Translations under genes and position numbers: made by a program
Part shown: positions 38,715-49,185 of the stretch, one piece after another
Layout: each line of letters begins with the position of its first letter
Numbering within the stretch: position 1 is the first letter of the stretch
Notes under the pieces: generated by a model
The model's input: the letters and a program-made list of their open reading frames with translations, nothing else
Told to the model about the DNA's origin: nothing
The model's database searches: none
Assembly (NCBI GenBank): GCA_024345305.1
Contig: BRON01000005.1
Location: 744,001 to 808,000 of the forward strand
Direction of reading: 5' to 3'
From: Mrakia gelida
Lineage: Eukaryota > Basidiomycota > Tremellomycetes > Cystofilobasidiales > Mrakiaceae
DNA: 64,000 bases

Positions 38715-39173
38715 GTTGAGTTGAAGTTCGAAACAGTCCATGGGTAGCTTGGTTTTCGCACGATCTCTAGTTTTGATGGATACGACGATCGCCTCTTCTT
38801 GTTCTCGTCTTCTGCCGTCGAAAGCATCGACGCGTCTCGCGGGCCCTCGCGTGATCTCAGCCCATTCCTTGGATGGATTTTTGCAAACGAGCAGGTGTCC
38901 ATACAGGTCGAGATGTTCGAAGAGAATGCGCAACGTTAAACTATGCAACGTCGAGTAAAAAACAAGCTCGAGGGGGGAAAGATCGAAAGCAACAAGAGGG
39001 GAGACGCAGCGAGGGTCGAGAAAAACGAACGAGAGCAGAAAGGAGACGTTGAGATCGTGATGAGATGCATAGAGGTGAGTCCAGTTGAGATGCTACGAAG
39101 TGTGACGAGGAATGTAGGAGAGTTGGACGCGAGGGGGAGATGAGCGAGGGAAAGGAAAAGCGACGGAGAGGGA
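38715..39173. other. Convergent 3' region
   Basis: 459 bases between two stops on opposite strands. It contains one GACGCGTC copy (38828). Open frames on either strand overlap and look like shadows. No RNA gene seen. Confidence 0.5.
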
Positions 39174-41584
39174 TCATGAGTCGTCGACCGGCGAGTGTTG
39201 CTGGATATAGATCGAGCGAGGTCCGTCGTTCCAGTCCAGAGGATGATGTAAAAGAAGGAGGTGGAGTATCAGTCAGAGAGCTTCGAAGACGCGAAGGTGA
39301 ACAGTGAAGATGGAACGAGGAAAGCTCACCTCGACACGACGAGCATTGACAATACTCACTTCATCGGAGATCAGGGGGAAAGCGGTCAGTTAACGATGAG
39401 AGAAACGTTTAATGATATCGGTGACTCACTCGTTGACGCTTGGGTACCTGTCGACGAGGAGAAGAAACGAACGAGAGTCAACGAACGACGGGTCGAACGA
39501 GCTCGAAGAACGAGGGATCAACTCACCGACGAAACCCTTTCCCCTCGACAGCAGAACGTTGTCGATGAGAGTCGGGTACCTAGGGGAGACGCAAGAGAAA
39601 GAGTACAGGGTCAGCTTCGCTTGCGACTCTTCTCCTCGGGGACGATAAAAGCGATGCGTGGACGACTCACCAATCTCCCCACTCCTTCCTAATCCTCAAA
39701 CTCAACTCCGGATCGACCGTCTTCCACCCTCTCTTGACCTTGATCTCCCTCAAGAACTCCGGATCCGTCTCGTCCGTCGTGAAAAGGACCTGATCGATCG
39801 ACTTGCCCGTCTCCCAAAAGATCGATTTCTGAAGGGTCGAGACGGCGTGAGCGTACTGAGCTGCAGACCAGCAGTATTGGACGGTAGTCAAATTGGCAGG
39901 GAGAGGTGGTGGGCAGAAGCGGAGGAAATCGCCTGTTCGAAGAGAGGGAAGGTCAGCGAGCGACTCGACGCAAAAGAATCGACGCGTCTCGACTGAACGA
40001 CAAACCATGTCGTATGTGAACCGAGATGTAGTCCACGGGTTCTCCCTTCTCGGTAGTTCCGAACAACCACTTCGCGACGATCTCCCCTCGATCTCTCAGC
40101 TCGGGCGTCCAATGCATGTGCCGACCGACGGCTGGCCAAGCTCCGACTTCGAGACCACCCTCTCCTGCCCATTCGCTGGCGACGAGACGGGTGTTGTGAG
40201 CGTAGTAGGCGTTGTCCTGCGAAAAAAAGGGTACGAAGATCATCAGCGTCGAGCTGAAGCCGGGTCGAGGTCGAAACGAGACGCGTCGTGCTCACGATGC
40301 AAGAGAGTCGCGTCGAGGGAACAGAGGCGACGCTTCCGTTGATTGAGTCGAGGTAGGATTGAATGATGGGCGACTGAGGATGGAGATAGGAGGTAAGAGT
40401 TGGGATGGAGATCTGAGGTCGCACTGGGAGGGTGAGAGGTGGGAGGTTGGAGAAGGTCGGCTCTGCGAAAGCGAAAATCACGACGCGTCGAAGCAAAACG
40501 GAGGTCAGCCCCCTCTTCCCCTTCGAAACCTCTCTCCTCCAACCCTCTAGCCACTGCCATGAGCGACTGTAGACTCACTGATCCTCACTCGATTCAACGG
40601 ATCAGGCAACCCCGGCGTATGGGCCGACCAACAACTCGCCTCGACCCAGTCCGTCGTCGCGTTCCACCCCTCAGACTCATAACCCTTCGTCAAGTTGACG
40701 AGCTCATGAAACTCGATGATTCCGACGAGACCGTGCTTCTTGTGTAGATGGTCGAAGAGGCGAGGAAGATCGAAGACCGCTGAGAAGGGGAGGTCGTGAA
40801 GAGGTAGTGTGACGAGATCCCCACCGAGCTGAGGGACATAAGGGTAGACGGGAGGGATGATGGGGACTCGAGAGGTGAGTAGAGCTATGTAGATGGCTGG
40901 AGAGAAGAGAAACGGGAGGAAGAACGAGGTCAGCCAAACGAGAACGCGTCGCGTTGGAGGAAGAGGATCGAGACGGACTGTTCGTGTAGCTCATGATGTG
41001 ATTCGTCACTCCTCCCTGTTACAAAAAAGAGCCACGTCAGCTCAGACCAGAAAGGTGAAGGAGATCGAGGCTGATAAGACTGAGAAGAGCGAGATTTCGA
41101 GCGAATTGCGACGCGTCCCTCGTCTCTTCGATTCCTCACCAGCCCCAACTCGCTCTCCCCAGCTCCCGTTCCTCCACCTTCAACTTGAACTCCACTCACT
41201 ATATTCCCAGCAGTGAAGTAGTACTGATCCTCCATCAACCGACCTTTCGAACCAAACCCAACGACACAAACGAAGGTCAGCTCCCGCTCCCTCCCTCCTC
41301 TTCCCACCTTCCCTCGCTCCCCTCCTCATCTTCCCTCCCTCCTCACCACACTCTCCAAATCACTCACTCGGCCAATCCAAACCCTTCCCCACCAACTTCC
41401 CCTTCAAAACCATCGCACTCGGACTTCCCCCTCTCCCTCTCCCTCCCCCACCGCTCAGGAAGTCCACGAAGCTCGCTCTTGATCGGGTCGTGCTGGTGCT
41501 GAGGAAAGCGAGAGGGAAGAGAACGAGGGAGGTGAAGAGACCGAGGAGGAGGATCGTTCGGGAAGAGCGGGAGAGGCGGATCAT
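39174..41584 (-). CDS. O-fucosyltransferase-like type II membrane protein
   Basis: Probable GDP-fucose-type glycosyltransferase of the secretory pathway. The start MIRLSRSSRTILLLGLFTSL (ATG at 41582-41584) gives a short cytosolic tail and one signal-anchor helix. Following exons include DWPSE with RLMEDQYYF and AGNIVSGVQ (about 41150-41390), GVTNHIMSYTN (about 40975-41010) and VPIIPPVYPYVPQLGGDLVT (about 40810-40880). Then come NLTKGYESEGWNATTDWVEA (about 40640-40700), AYYAHNTRLVASEW (about 40170-40215) and VDYISVHIRHG with DFLRFCPP (about 39920-40040). HIRHGDF is the nucleotide-sugar-binding signature of fungal O-FucT relatives. The C-terminal part is VLFTTDETDPEFLREI, then YPTLIDNVLLSRGKGFVG. 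An 18-nt microexon (39430-39447) follows, then MSIVNARRVE (39330-39358). The last intron seems to end in TG, giving DWNDGPRSIYIQQHSPVDDS and a stop at 39174. Acceptor sugar and protein are unknown. Confidence 0.78.
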
Positions 41585-42277
41585 CTTTGAAGAGGGATGG
41601 TGGTGGTTGGGCGGGAGAAGAGGGAAGGAAGGGAACGGAGAAAGGGAGAAGGTGGGAGCAGAGCAGGGCTGTTTCGTTTTCAACCTGTGTGTCGATAAAG
41701 AGGGGAGTTCCTGGGGCTGCCGGGAGAGGAGAGGAAGATTTGTCGATGATGCGGTAGGGGAGGTCTGGAAGAGAGATGCGAGTGAGCTTCGAGGGTCTTG
41801 AATGCAGGGCTGGGAGGAAGAGACGGAGGAGGGAAAGTAGGTCGAAATCGCGAGTCGATGCCCGACGCGTCGCAGTCCTCGTTTCGCCCTCGCCTCTCGT
41901 TCCCCTCCGTCGTTCCCTCTTCTAGCGAGAAATCAAAGAGAAAACGGGTGTGACAAGGCTGGTCGGATAAAACGCATGTAAGAGAGGAGCAAAGAGGGGG
42001 GAGCGAGACGAGGGGTATAAAGAAGCGAGAGCGAGAGCGAGATAAGTCTATGAGTAGATAGCAGAGGAGCGATAGAAAGGTAGAAATATAGAAGGGCGTG
42101 TGAGCGAGGCAGATACAGGACGTGTCCGAGTTTCGAGTCCGAAAAGAAGGAGGGGAGAGAGGTGTGCGAGAGGGAGAAAGATCAAAAGGACCTCCTGGAC
42201 GATCTCGTTCGTCCGCTCGGCGAGTTCGAGGGTGTGAGGTGCGTGCTGATGATGAGCGAGATGGTGGTGGTGTGTGC
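41585..42277. other. Intergenic: promoter of the O-FucT-like gene and 3' flank of the secreted-protein gene
   Basis: 693 bases in tandem orientation. A 311-codon open frame crosses it on the minus strand, but it overlaps the last exon of the next gene in another frame and is Ser/Pro/Arg low-complexity. One GACGCGTC copy lies at 41866. Purine-rich repeats GAGAGCGAGAGCGAG occur near 42020-42045. Confidence 0.5.
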
Positions 42278-44390
42278 TTAGATGAGGAGGGCGAGGGAAG
42301 AGATGGCGACCAGCGCGGAGAGGGTGGATCCGAAGGCGAAGGATGAAGGGAGGGAGAGGGAGGGGAAGGCTGAGGAGGTCGAGGAGCTGTGGAGTCCAAG
42401 GAACGACGAGATGGATGAGGAGTTAGTGCGTGAGAACAGAGAACGATGAGAGGGGAGAAGAGTGGGAGGGAGAAGAACGAACCCAGCTGGACTGTCGGTA
42501 ATTTTGACGGTGAAGACGGCGACGAGACCGTCGATGGCGTTTCGACCTGGTGGAGGAACAGAGAGTTGATGGTTGATTCCCTCTGTGAGAAAGCAGAATC
42601 GGCGGGAGTCAGCAACCTTCTCGAACAGCAACAATCAAGTGAGAGTCGAACGAACCTGACGAGTTTTGAAGCAGCCCCGTCACGTATCGAACGTCGGTGG
42701 TGTAGGTGTAGCTGAGGGAGGGAGAAGCGTGAGACAGGTCAGCAGCGAACGAGGAAGGCAAAAAGGAGGGTGTAGGGGCTCACTTTGCGTAGCTGCTAGT
42801 CCCAGAGTAGGTCGAGTTCTCGGTTACGTCGAAAGTGTTGATCGCGTCCGCTGTTTGTCCAGTCGCGAACCCCACGATCTCGTCTCGACCCATATCGTAT
42901 CCGTTCACGACCTGAGAGGAAAGCGAAAAGAGGAGAGGTCAGCCAAGCTCAAGATCTCGAGACGAAGAGGCACCAGATCGAACTCACGATATCATGACCA
43001 GCTGTTTGCGAGGAAGGGAAAAGGAAAAAAAGAGTCAGCCAAGGATCATCGCGCCAGATCGACAAAAACGAGATCGCAGGAAAGCGAGAAACGTCAAGGG
43101 AGGACGACGACGTACCTGCGAGGTTCATCTCGATAGATGCACTGTGAAAGAGGCGTGGAGTCAGACGAAGGCGTCTGGGGAGGGAGGGACGAGGGAGCAA
43201 AGGGAGCGAAACTGACGCGATGAAAATGGCCCCCGAGGTCTTTTGAGTCCAGTAACGGAAGTGATTTCCTCCGTTGAACGTTTCCGTGCATGTTCCGAAG
43301 TAGATGTCTCCAAAGTTGAACCTCAGCTCGTCGGTCTGGTTGGCTGAGAGGGAGGGAATCGATGGTCGAGCGAGAGAAGCGAGAGGTCAGCTTCCGTTCG
43401 CCGAGGTTCACAGCTCCCTCCGACGACGCTCAAACTACCCTCACAGCTCCCTTCCAGCTCCACGACACACACGGAAGCATAACGAGCTGATTCTACTCAC
43501 TGATTCCCTGTCCGTCTCCCAAGTTGGCCTGCTGCCCTCCCGTCGCGACCAAGCCCAAGCACGAATCTGAGAAGTCGAGACCGAGGATGTAGTTTCTGAA
43601 TCCTCCGTTGTCTGGCGAGTCAATGAGGACTTCCGGAGAAGAGTCCGAGGAGATGATGATATTGAGAGGCTCTCCGAGACCAGCTGGGTAGGTATCTGGG
43701 ACGATCTGAGGTAGAAGACGATGAGGGGAGGGGAGAGTCAGCTCGAGGAGAAGGGAGGGAGGGAGCGCGGCTTGGCTTTGGCAGCAGAAGGAAGCGAGAG
43801 TCGACGACAAGGAGAGGTAGGGATGAGGATGACAGGGAGAAGGAATCTCGAGTAGAAAGATACATCAAGAAAGCGGTGTTGTTGTGTTGAAGGAGGGAGA
43901 CAGGGAGGGAGGGAGGGAAGGAGAGCGAGCTCGTCCTTTTCACCTCCTCGACCTTCGTCCCTTCCCACCTCTCCTCAGCCTCCCAGATCTCTACGAGCGA
44001 GCTCATTCTTCTCCAGCACTATATCCACCACCATGAGGTCCCTCCCACCGTGCAAGAGATAAGCTTGGAACTCACTGTGAGCATCTGCCCTCCATTGGAA
44101 GCTGGCAGATTGAAGCCAGAGTAATCCTGGACTTTGGTGGAGGCGACCGTCTCTGTTGATTCCGCTGCTGTCGAGGTAGCGGTGGTGGTGGCAACAGCTA
44201 CAGCTGCTGCGGATGATTCAGCTTTCGAGGTCGCTGTGGTCGAAGAGGAGGAGGAGGAGTTGGTCGAGGCGTCGTGTCTCCGTATCAGAGGGAGGGAGGG
44301 CGAAGCTGCTATCGGAGTGGGGAGCGAGAGGAGGGCGACCGCTGAGAGGAGCAGGAAAGAAGATGGCAGTCGAGATAAGGAGAGGAGCAT
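42278..44390 (-). CDS. Secreted, probably GPI-anchored protein of a conserved fungal family, function unknown
   Basis: The start ATG is at 44388-44390, with signal peptide MLLSLSRLPSSFLLLSAVAL. A Ser/Thr/Ala-rich stem follows (STNSSSSSSTTATSKAES). The conserved domain is spread over many short exons: DYSGFNLPASNGGQML (about 44080-44130), IVPDTYPAGLGEPLNIIISS (about 43650-43705), FRNYILGLDFSDSCLGLVAT (about 43545-43605), ANLGDGQGI, ELRFNFGDIYFGTCTETF (about 43275-43330), and NHFRYWTQKTSGAIFIA (about 43215-43265). It continues DIVNGYDMGRDEIVGFATG (about 42855-42910), YTYTTDVRYVTGLLQ, and INHQLSVPPPGRNAIDGLVA with VFTVKIT (about 42500-42590). The tail is Ser-rich and ends in a hydrophobic stretch (ALVAISSLALLI), so a GPI anchor is likely. 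I recall similar unnamed secreted proteins in other basidiomycetes. No enzyme motif is visible. Confidence 0.75.
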
Positions 44391-45145
44391 GGCTGGAAGG
44401 GAGTAGGGGAAAGAGGAAGAAGAAGAGACGAAGAAGAGTTGTGGTGGGTGGTGTTGAAGAGGAAGAGGAGGGCGAGGAGAGGAAGGAAGAAAGGGCGTTT
44501 CAGACCTTGATTCATTTTCGACAAGCCAAGGCAACCTCAGTTTTTCTAACTCAAAGAGCGACCTCAGAGAGAGAAGCGTGCATGAACTCAATCGAAGCTA
44601 TCAGAGCGGCCTGAAAATCTTCAGAAGGATCTAGAGAAGAGGCGAGCTCGAGGCTGCGTGCAAGCCGCGTCATCCTCAGACGATCCTCGACTTTCCTCTC
44701 CCTCTCTGCTTCGTCCCAGAGGCAAATTCTCGCGCTTTACCAATCTCAGAGTCAAGAAGACGATTGAATACGTCCATTCGTTGAACGAGCGAAATCATGG
44801 GGTGCAAGGCGGCCGTCTCGCAGGGAGGACGAGGGGGAAACGCGACGCGCCTTCTCTTGCCTCCCAAAAGTGAGTCGACCCAGCTGAGAATTTCGCAGAG
44901 AGATTTTGCCGAGGTACCAGTGGGTGAAGATCAAAACCAGCACCTGCCGCTGCGAAATACAGAGGAATATTTGCATGACGTTCGCGCGTTCGAATTCTGA
45001 TTCCGTTCGCAGGCCTCGACCTTCTGCGCCTCGCGCATCCCCTCCCTTCCTTCCCACAACCCACCATCTTCTCTCCTTCCTCCCCCTTCTTCCCTCTTCA
45101 ACTCTCTCTTCTCCATCAACCTCTTCACCCCCTTCCTGCCTCACT
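44391..45145. promoter_or_regulatory. Divergent promoter region between the secreted-protein gene and IGO1
   Basis: 755 bases between divergent starts. The last 150 bases before 45146 are a C/T-rich leader. Short open frames on both strands overlap and show no family resemblance. No tRNA seen. Confidence 0.5.
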
Positions 45146-46117
45146 ATGCTCCCTGCTCAACGAGTGAGTTTCCCTATCGGAGGCAGGAACGAGCTCTCTC
45201 GTGTCTGGAACCTTGTCTCTCTCGCCACCCTCGTCTTGAAGCTCACCATCTTCCCTTCCCTCCCCCTCTTCTCAACCGCAGAACAAAGTAGATCTCTCCG
45301 TGAGTATATGCGCTTTCATCCTCTGCTCTCGTACTCTCTGGGTTGCTCTAGAAGGGGGAAGAGACGGACGAGAACTCTCTCGGATCGTCGAGAAACTCCA
45401 GCTGACCTCGTTACGCTTCTTCCCTTCCCCTCCCCTCTCTCTCCCTCTCTTCCCTCCTCCCCTCTGCAGACGCTCAGCGAGGAGGAGAAGAAGCTGTTCC
45501 AGCTGTACGGAAAGCTTCCCGCCAAGAAGAACCCTATGAACAGGATGCAGGTAAGCCAGCTATCTCGCACCCTCTCCTTCGTCGAGATCAGCACCAAACT
45601 GATCCAATTCGGGTTCCCTCCTCTGCTCTCTTTCACAGGAACGCAAGTACTTTGACTCTGGAGATTACGCTCTCTCCAAGGCCGGGAAATCATCCGAGCA
45701 GAACGTTCAAGTCGGAACTGCTATCCCCAAGCCTGATACGTGAGTCCTCGACGAGAGATGCAGGAGGGAAGGGAAGGAGAGGGAAAAGAGGCTAGAGGAA
45801 CCCAACGCTGACCTCGTCTCGTTTCCCCTTCCCCTTCGTTCAGCATCCCCCACGCCTCTCCTCCTCCCCTCAACGCCCACGGATCCAACCCCAGTCTCTC
45901 GAGCTCGCCAGTCAAGGAGTCGACCATGAGTCTCGCTGGAGCGATGGAGAGGTGAGTCCAGCGTCGAGCTTGGGAGATTGCCCTCACCTCCCTCGAGATT
46001 TCGTCGAGCTGACGACCTTCTTTGTCTCCTTTTTCTTTGCCCACTCTCAGTGCCTCTGGAGTCCGACAGTCCCCTCCCTCCCCTGTGCGACACACCTCCT
46101 CCCTCGCTCAGGTCTGA
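45146..46117 (+). CDS. IGO1: Endosulfine-family PP2A inhibitor (Igo1)
   Basis: Igo1/ENSA/ARPP19 proteins, once phosphorylated by Rim15/Greatwall, inhibit PP2A-B55. They control quiescence entry, mRNA protection and mitosis (family knowledge). The start is MLPAQR at 45146. An 18-nt microexon (45282-45299, NKVDLS) follows, then TLSEEEKKLFQLYGKLPAKK and NPMNRMQ (from about 45470). The next exon carries ERKYFDSGDYALSKAGKSS (from 45640). FDSGDY is the invariant endosulfine motif with the regulatory serine. The remaining exons give a Pro/Ser-rich tail (IPHASPPPLNAHGS, then SLAGAMESASGVRQSPPSP and HTSSLAQV), with TGA at 46115-46117. The total is about 135 residues, normal for the family. Introns have CTGAC branch sites. 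Confidence 0.93.
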
Positions 46118-46792
46118 GCTCAGCCCAGCTCGCCTCGCCTTCCCTTCTCGTTCGTCAAAGCATGCCTCGCCTCGTCCTCGGTTCGGTCCTTCCCTCTCCT
46201 CCCACCTCCCCTACTCAACTCAAACAACTCTATCCTCGTACGAACCAAACGTAACTCGGACCCCCTCCCTTCCACCAGCACCCTTATCTCAGCCCAACCG
46301 CCATCATCGCGTCGAATTGAATACGCGAAAGGGAGCGGGACCGTTTCTTCTGTTCGATATGACGACGTTCGACGATCTCTCTCTTTCTCTCTCTCTCTTG
46401 TTTCTTTTCTTTCCTCCATGCTTTCGTTCTCCCCTCCCTGCTCTGAGCTCCAGCTCCAAATTCTAGCCTTAGCTTCGTTCTTCCCAACGCCTTCGCGCGA
46501 AGGCTCTCTTTCCACGTCTCTCGCCTCTCTCCCTTTTGATTTTTCTTTTCTTTTCGCTTTTTTTCGAGAACTTGCTCGCTAGCTCCCTTTATCCAGGTTG
46601 TTCTTTGTGTTTCTGTTCTTCTGGGGGAAAGAAGAACCGGCGGGTCGAGTCGAGCCAGAGAAAGTGGAGGTTCGTTTGGCCGGCCAAAGGGCAGAGAGAG
46701 CTCCATCTCTTCTCTCTCGTTTTCGTTTTTCGCCATCAACCACCACCACCCTCTCACCCACCCACATTCCACGAATTAGAAGTATAGCTACC
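46118..46792. other. Intergenic: 3' flank of IGO1 and promoter of the oxidoreductase gene
   Basis: 675 bases in tandem orientation. A CT repeat tract occurs near 46377-46400. T-rich stretches near 46535-46565 could belong to either the 3' end of IGO1 or the next promoter. No exon or RNA gene seen. Confidence 0.5.
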
Positions 46793-48782
46793 ATGTCCTC
46801 TTCACCCGCCAAAGTCATCCGATGGGGAATCATCGCTTCAGGAGGTGAGTCTCTGCTCTCTCTCTTCCCTCTCCTCCTTCGAGAGGGCGAATCCTCGGTC
46901 GATGATCCACCGTCCTTCCCTTCCTCCCTTTTTCTTTCTTTCCCTCTCCTCCTCCCTTTCTCACTCCGTTCTTCACTTCGTTGGCTGCTTCCAGGGATCT
47001 CCAAATCCTTCTCCCTGGACCTAATCATCGACCCCACCACCCGAGGTGTGACGGACGTTGTCCATGAGATCGCGGCTGTTGGATCTCGATCCGTTGAGAA
47101 GGCCAACCAGTTCATCAAGGAGAACGGGTTGGGGGAGAAGGTGAAGGGGTGTGGGAGTTATGAGGAGGTTTATAATGATAAGGTGAGTGCTGGGGTTGAG
47201 GGTGAGAGGGGTGAAGGGGGGTGGGGAGGAGGGAGGAGGAGGGGGAGGGAGGAGAGATGGTGAGCTCGAAGGAGGGACGGAGGGCTGATCTCTCTCGGTT
47301 CTTTCGTTTTGGTTGCAGGACGTTGATGTTATCTAGTACGCTCGTTTTCCGTCTTATCGAGACTCTTCGTATCAGCTGACCTCCGAAACCTCTTCCTCTC
47401 TACAGCATCGGTTCTCCCCACTCGCACCACTACGTTCGTTCCCCTTTCCTCCCCTCTCCCCTCCTCCTCCTACCCGACCCATCTCCCTCTCCCTCCGCCC
47501 CAAACTAACCCGCCTCCCTGCTTCCCACTCCCCAGGCCAACGCCAAAGCAGCCCTCCTCGCCGGGAAACACGTCCTCTGCGAAAAAGCCTTCACCGTCAA
47601 CGCCGCTCAAACCGAAGCTCTCGTCGCTCTCGCCAAAGAGAAGAAGCTCTTCCTCATGGAGGCAGTTTGGACTCGCTTCTTCCCCGTCACCATCGCTTTC
47701 CAGAAGGCTATCAGCGAGGGCAAGATTGGAGAGGTAGAGAGGGTCTTCTCCGATTTCTCGCAGGACTTTGATTTGCCTAGTGAGTCTGAGTTGGGAGGGT
47801 GGGTGGGAGGGGGGGAGGGAGAGAGGGAGGGAAAGGAGGGGACGCGATTGACTGACTCGTTTGGCTTGTTGGCTTGGCTGCGAGAACAGACCTCGATCCT
47901 GCTTCGAGGTTGATCGATCCTAACCTTGCTGGAGGAGCTCTGTGCGTATCCTGCCGTCCTGCTTTCGAGCGACGGCGCGCGTCGTTTGAGTTCATTCGTT
48001 CGCTCGTTCGTCGTCGCTGACTCTTCGCTCGCTTTCCTTTCCCTTTTTCTTCCACTCCAGCCTCGACCTCGGACCCTACTCCCTCAACTGGTGTCTCCTC
48101 CCGTACGTCCCCACCCCACCCCTCCCCATCCTCTCTCCTCTCCTCTCCTCTCCTCCCTCCCTCCCAAACTCACCTCCCCCCCTCCCTCTAGCATCTTCCC
48201 CCACCCCACCCCCCTCACCCTCCCCAAGATCACCGCCCAGATCACGCTCGACTCCAAATCTTCCATCGATCTCCACACCTCCGCCATCCTCACCTTCCCT
48301 GGCTCGCGAACTCCCAACGTCCAAGCCATCCTCTCCTCCTCCCTCTCCAACGTCAGCCAAACCTGCCTCATCCAAGGATCCAAAGGGCAGATCAAGATCG
48401 TTGGACCCCCTTACAGACCTACGGGCTTTGTGATTTCTTACAAGGAGGAGGGGAAGGAGGATGAAGAGGCGACGTTCCCTGAGCCGGAGAAGGGGAGTGG
48501 GATGGTTAGTTGGGCGTGTTTTTGCTTCTTTTGAGAGTGATTCTGGGGGGTTGGGTTGAGGGAAGAGAGGAGAGAGGAGAGAAGAGAAGAAGGGGCTTTG
48601 CTGACCTCTCGCGTCGTTTCGTTCAGTTCTGGGAAGCCGACGAGGTCGCTCGATGCGTTGTTGCTGGGAAGCTTCAGTCCGAGAGGATGACCCACGATTC
48701 GTCGGTCAAGATCATGAAGATCTTTGATGAGATTAGGAAGCAGGGTGGGTTGGTTTACCCGAAGGCTATTGAGAAGCTTTGA
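46793..48782 (+). CDS. Gfo/Idh/MocA-family NADP-dependent oxidoreductase (dihydrodiol/xylose dehydrogenase-like)
   Basis: The start is [18 protein letters not shown] at 46793; the glycine-rich turn of the Rossmann fold is completed by ISKSFSLDL after the first intron. Further exons are [19 protein letters not shown] (47070), [15 protein letters not shown] (47403-47430), and [20 protein letters not shown] (47536), with the lysine typical of the family in [25 protein letters not shown] and RFFP follow (47620-47690). The C-terminal substrate-binding part includes [20 protein letters not shown] (48235). The end is [20 protein letters not shown] with [13 protein letters not shown], stopping at 48782. 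The motif set is that of trans-1,2-dihydrobenzene-1,2-diol dehydrogenase and fungal D-xylose 1-dehydrogenase (family knowledge). The real sugar or diol substrate cannot be told. Exons near 47325 and 47400 are very short. Confidence 0.87.
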
Positions 48783-49185
48783 GGAGGGGGTGCGAGAGAG
48801 TTGGGTTCGGTTTGATTGGGGAGGAGGAGTGAAGAGGCGGAGGGGAGAGTTTGGATGGTAGACTGATGTGGGGTGTGTGATTTGATGGGTAGTAACGACT
48901 TGTTGTGTGAGGGGGAAGAATGAGAGAAGAAGGGACTCGAACGAAGCGGACGAGTCGTTCGAGGAGACGCGTCGAGGTTCAAGCGTCCTCGGATTTTCCG
49001 CCGGCAAAGTTCTTGCAGAACGATCCCCAATCCTCATAGTTCCTGTTCTCGCTGTAGCCCAGTCAAATTTTCTGGAGGGTCGCCATAGAAACGTTCGTCT
49101 CGATGACGCCCGAAACGATCCCGGCCAAACGCCAGCTCGCTCTCGCCCCTCTTCCCCCAACTCCCTCCTACCCTCTTTCTTGACC
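48783..49185. promoter_or_regulatory. Intergenic: 3' flank of the oxidoreductase gene and VCX1 promoter
   Basis: 403 bases in tandem orientation. One GACGCGTC copy is at 48966. The last 60 bases before the VCX1 start are C/T-rich. Nothing else seen. Confidence 0.5.

Noticed and set aside
38571..38948. Minus-strand 125-codon open frame beginning MHSLTLRILFEHLDLYGHLL
   Set aside because: It overlaps the last exon of the F-box-like gene. I see no intron, family or second supporting signal.
41680..42615. 311-codon minus-strand open frame
   Set aside because: It overlaps the last exons of the secreted-protein gene in another frame; Ser/Pro-rich low complexity.
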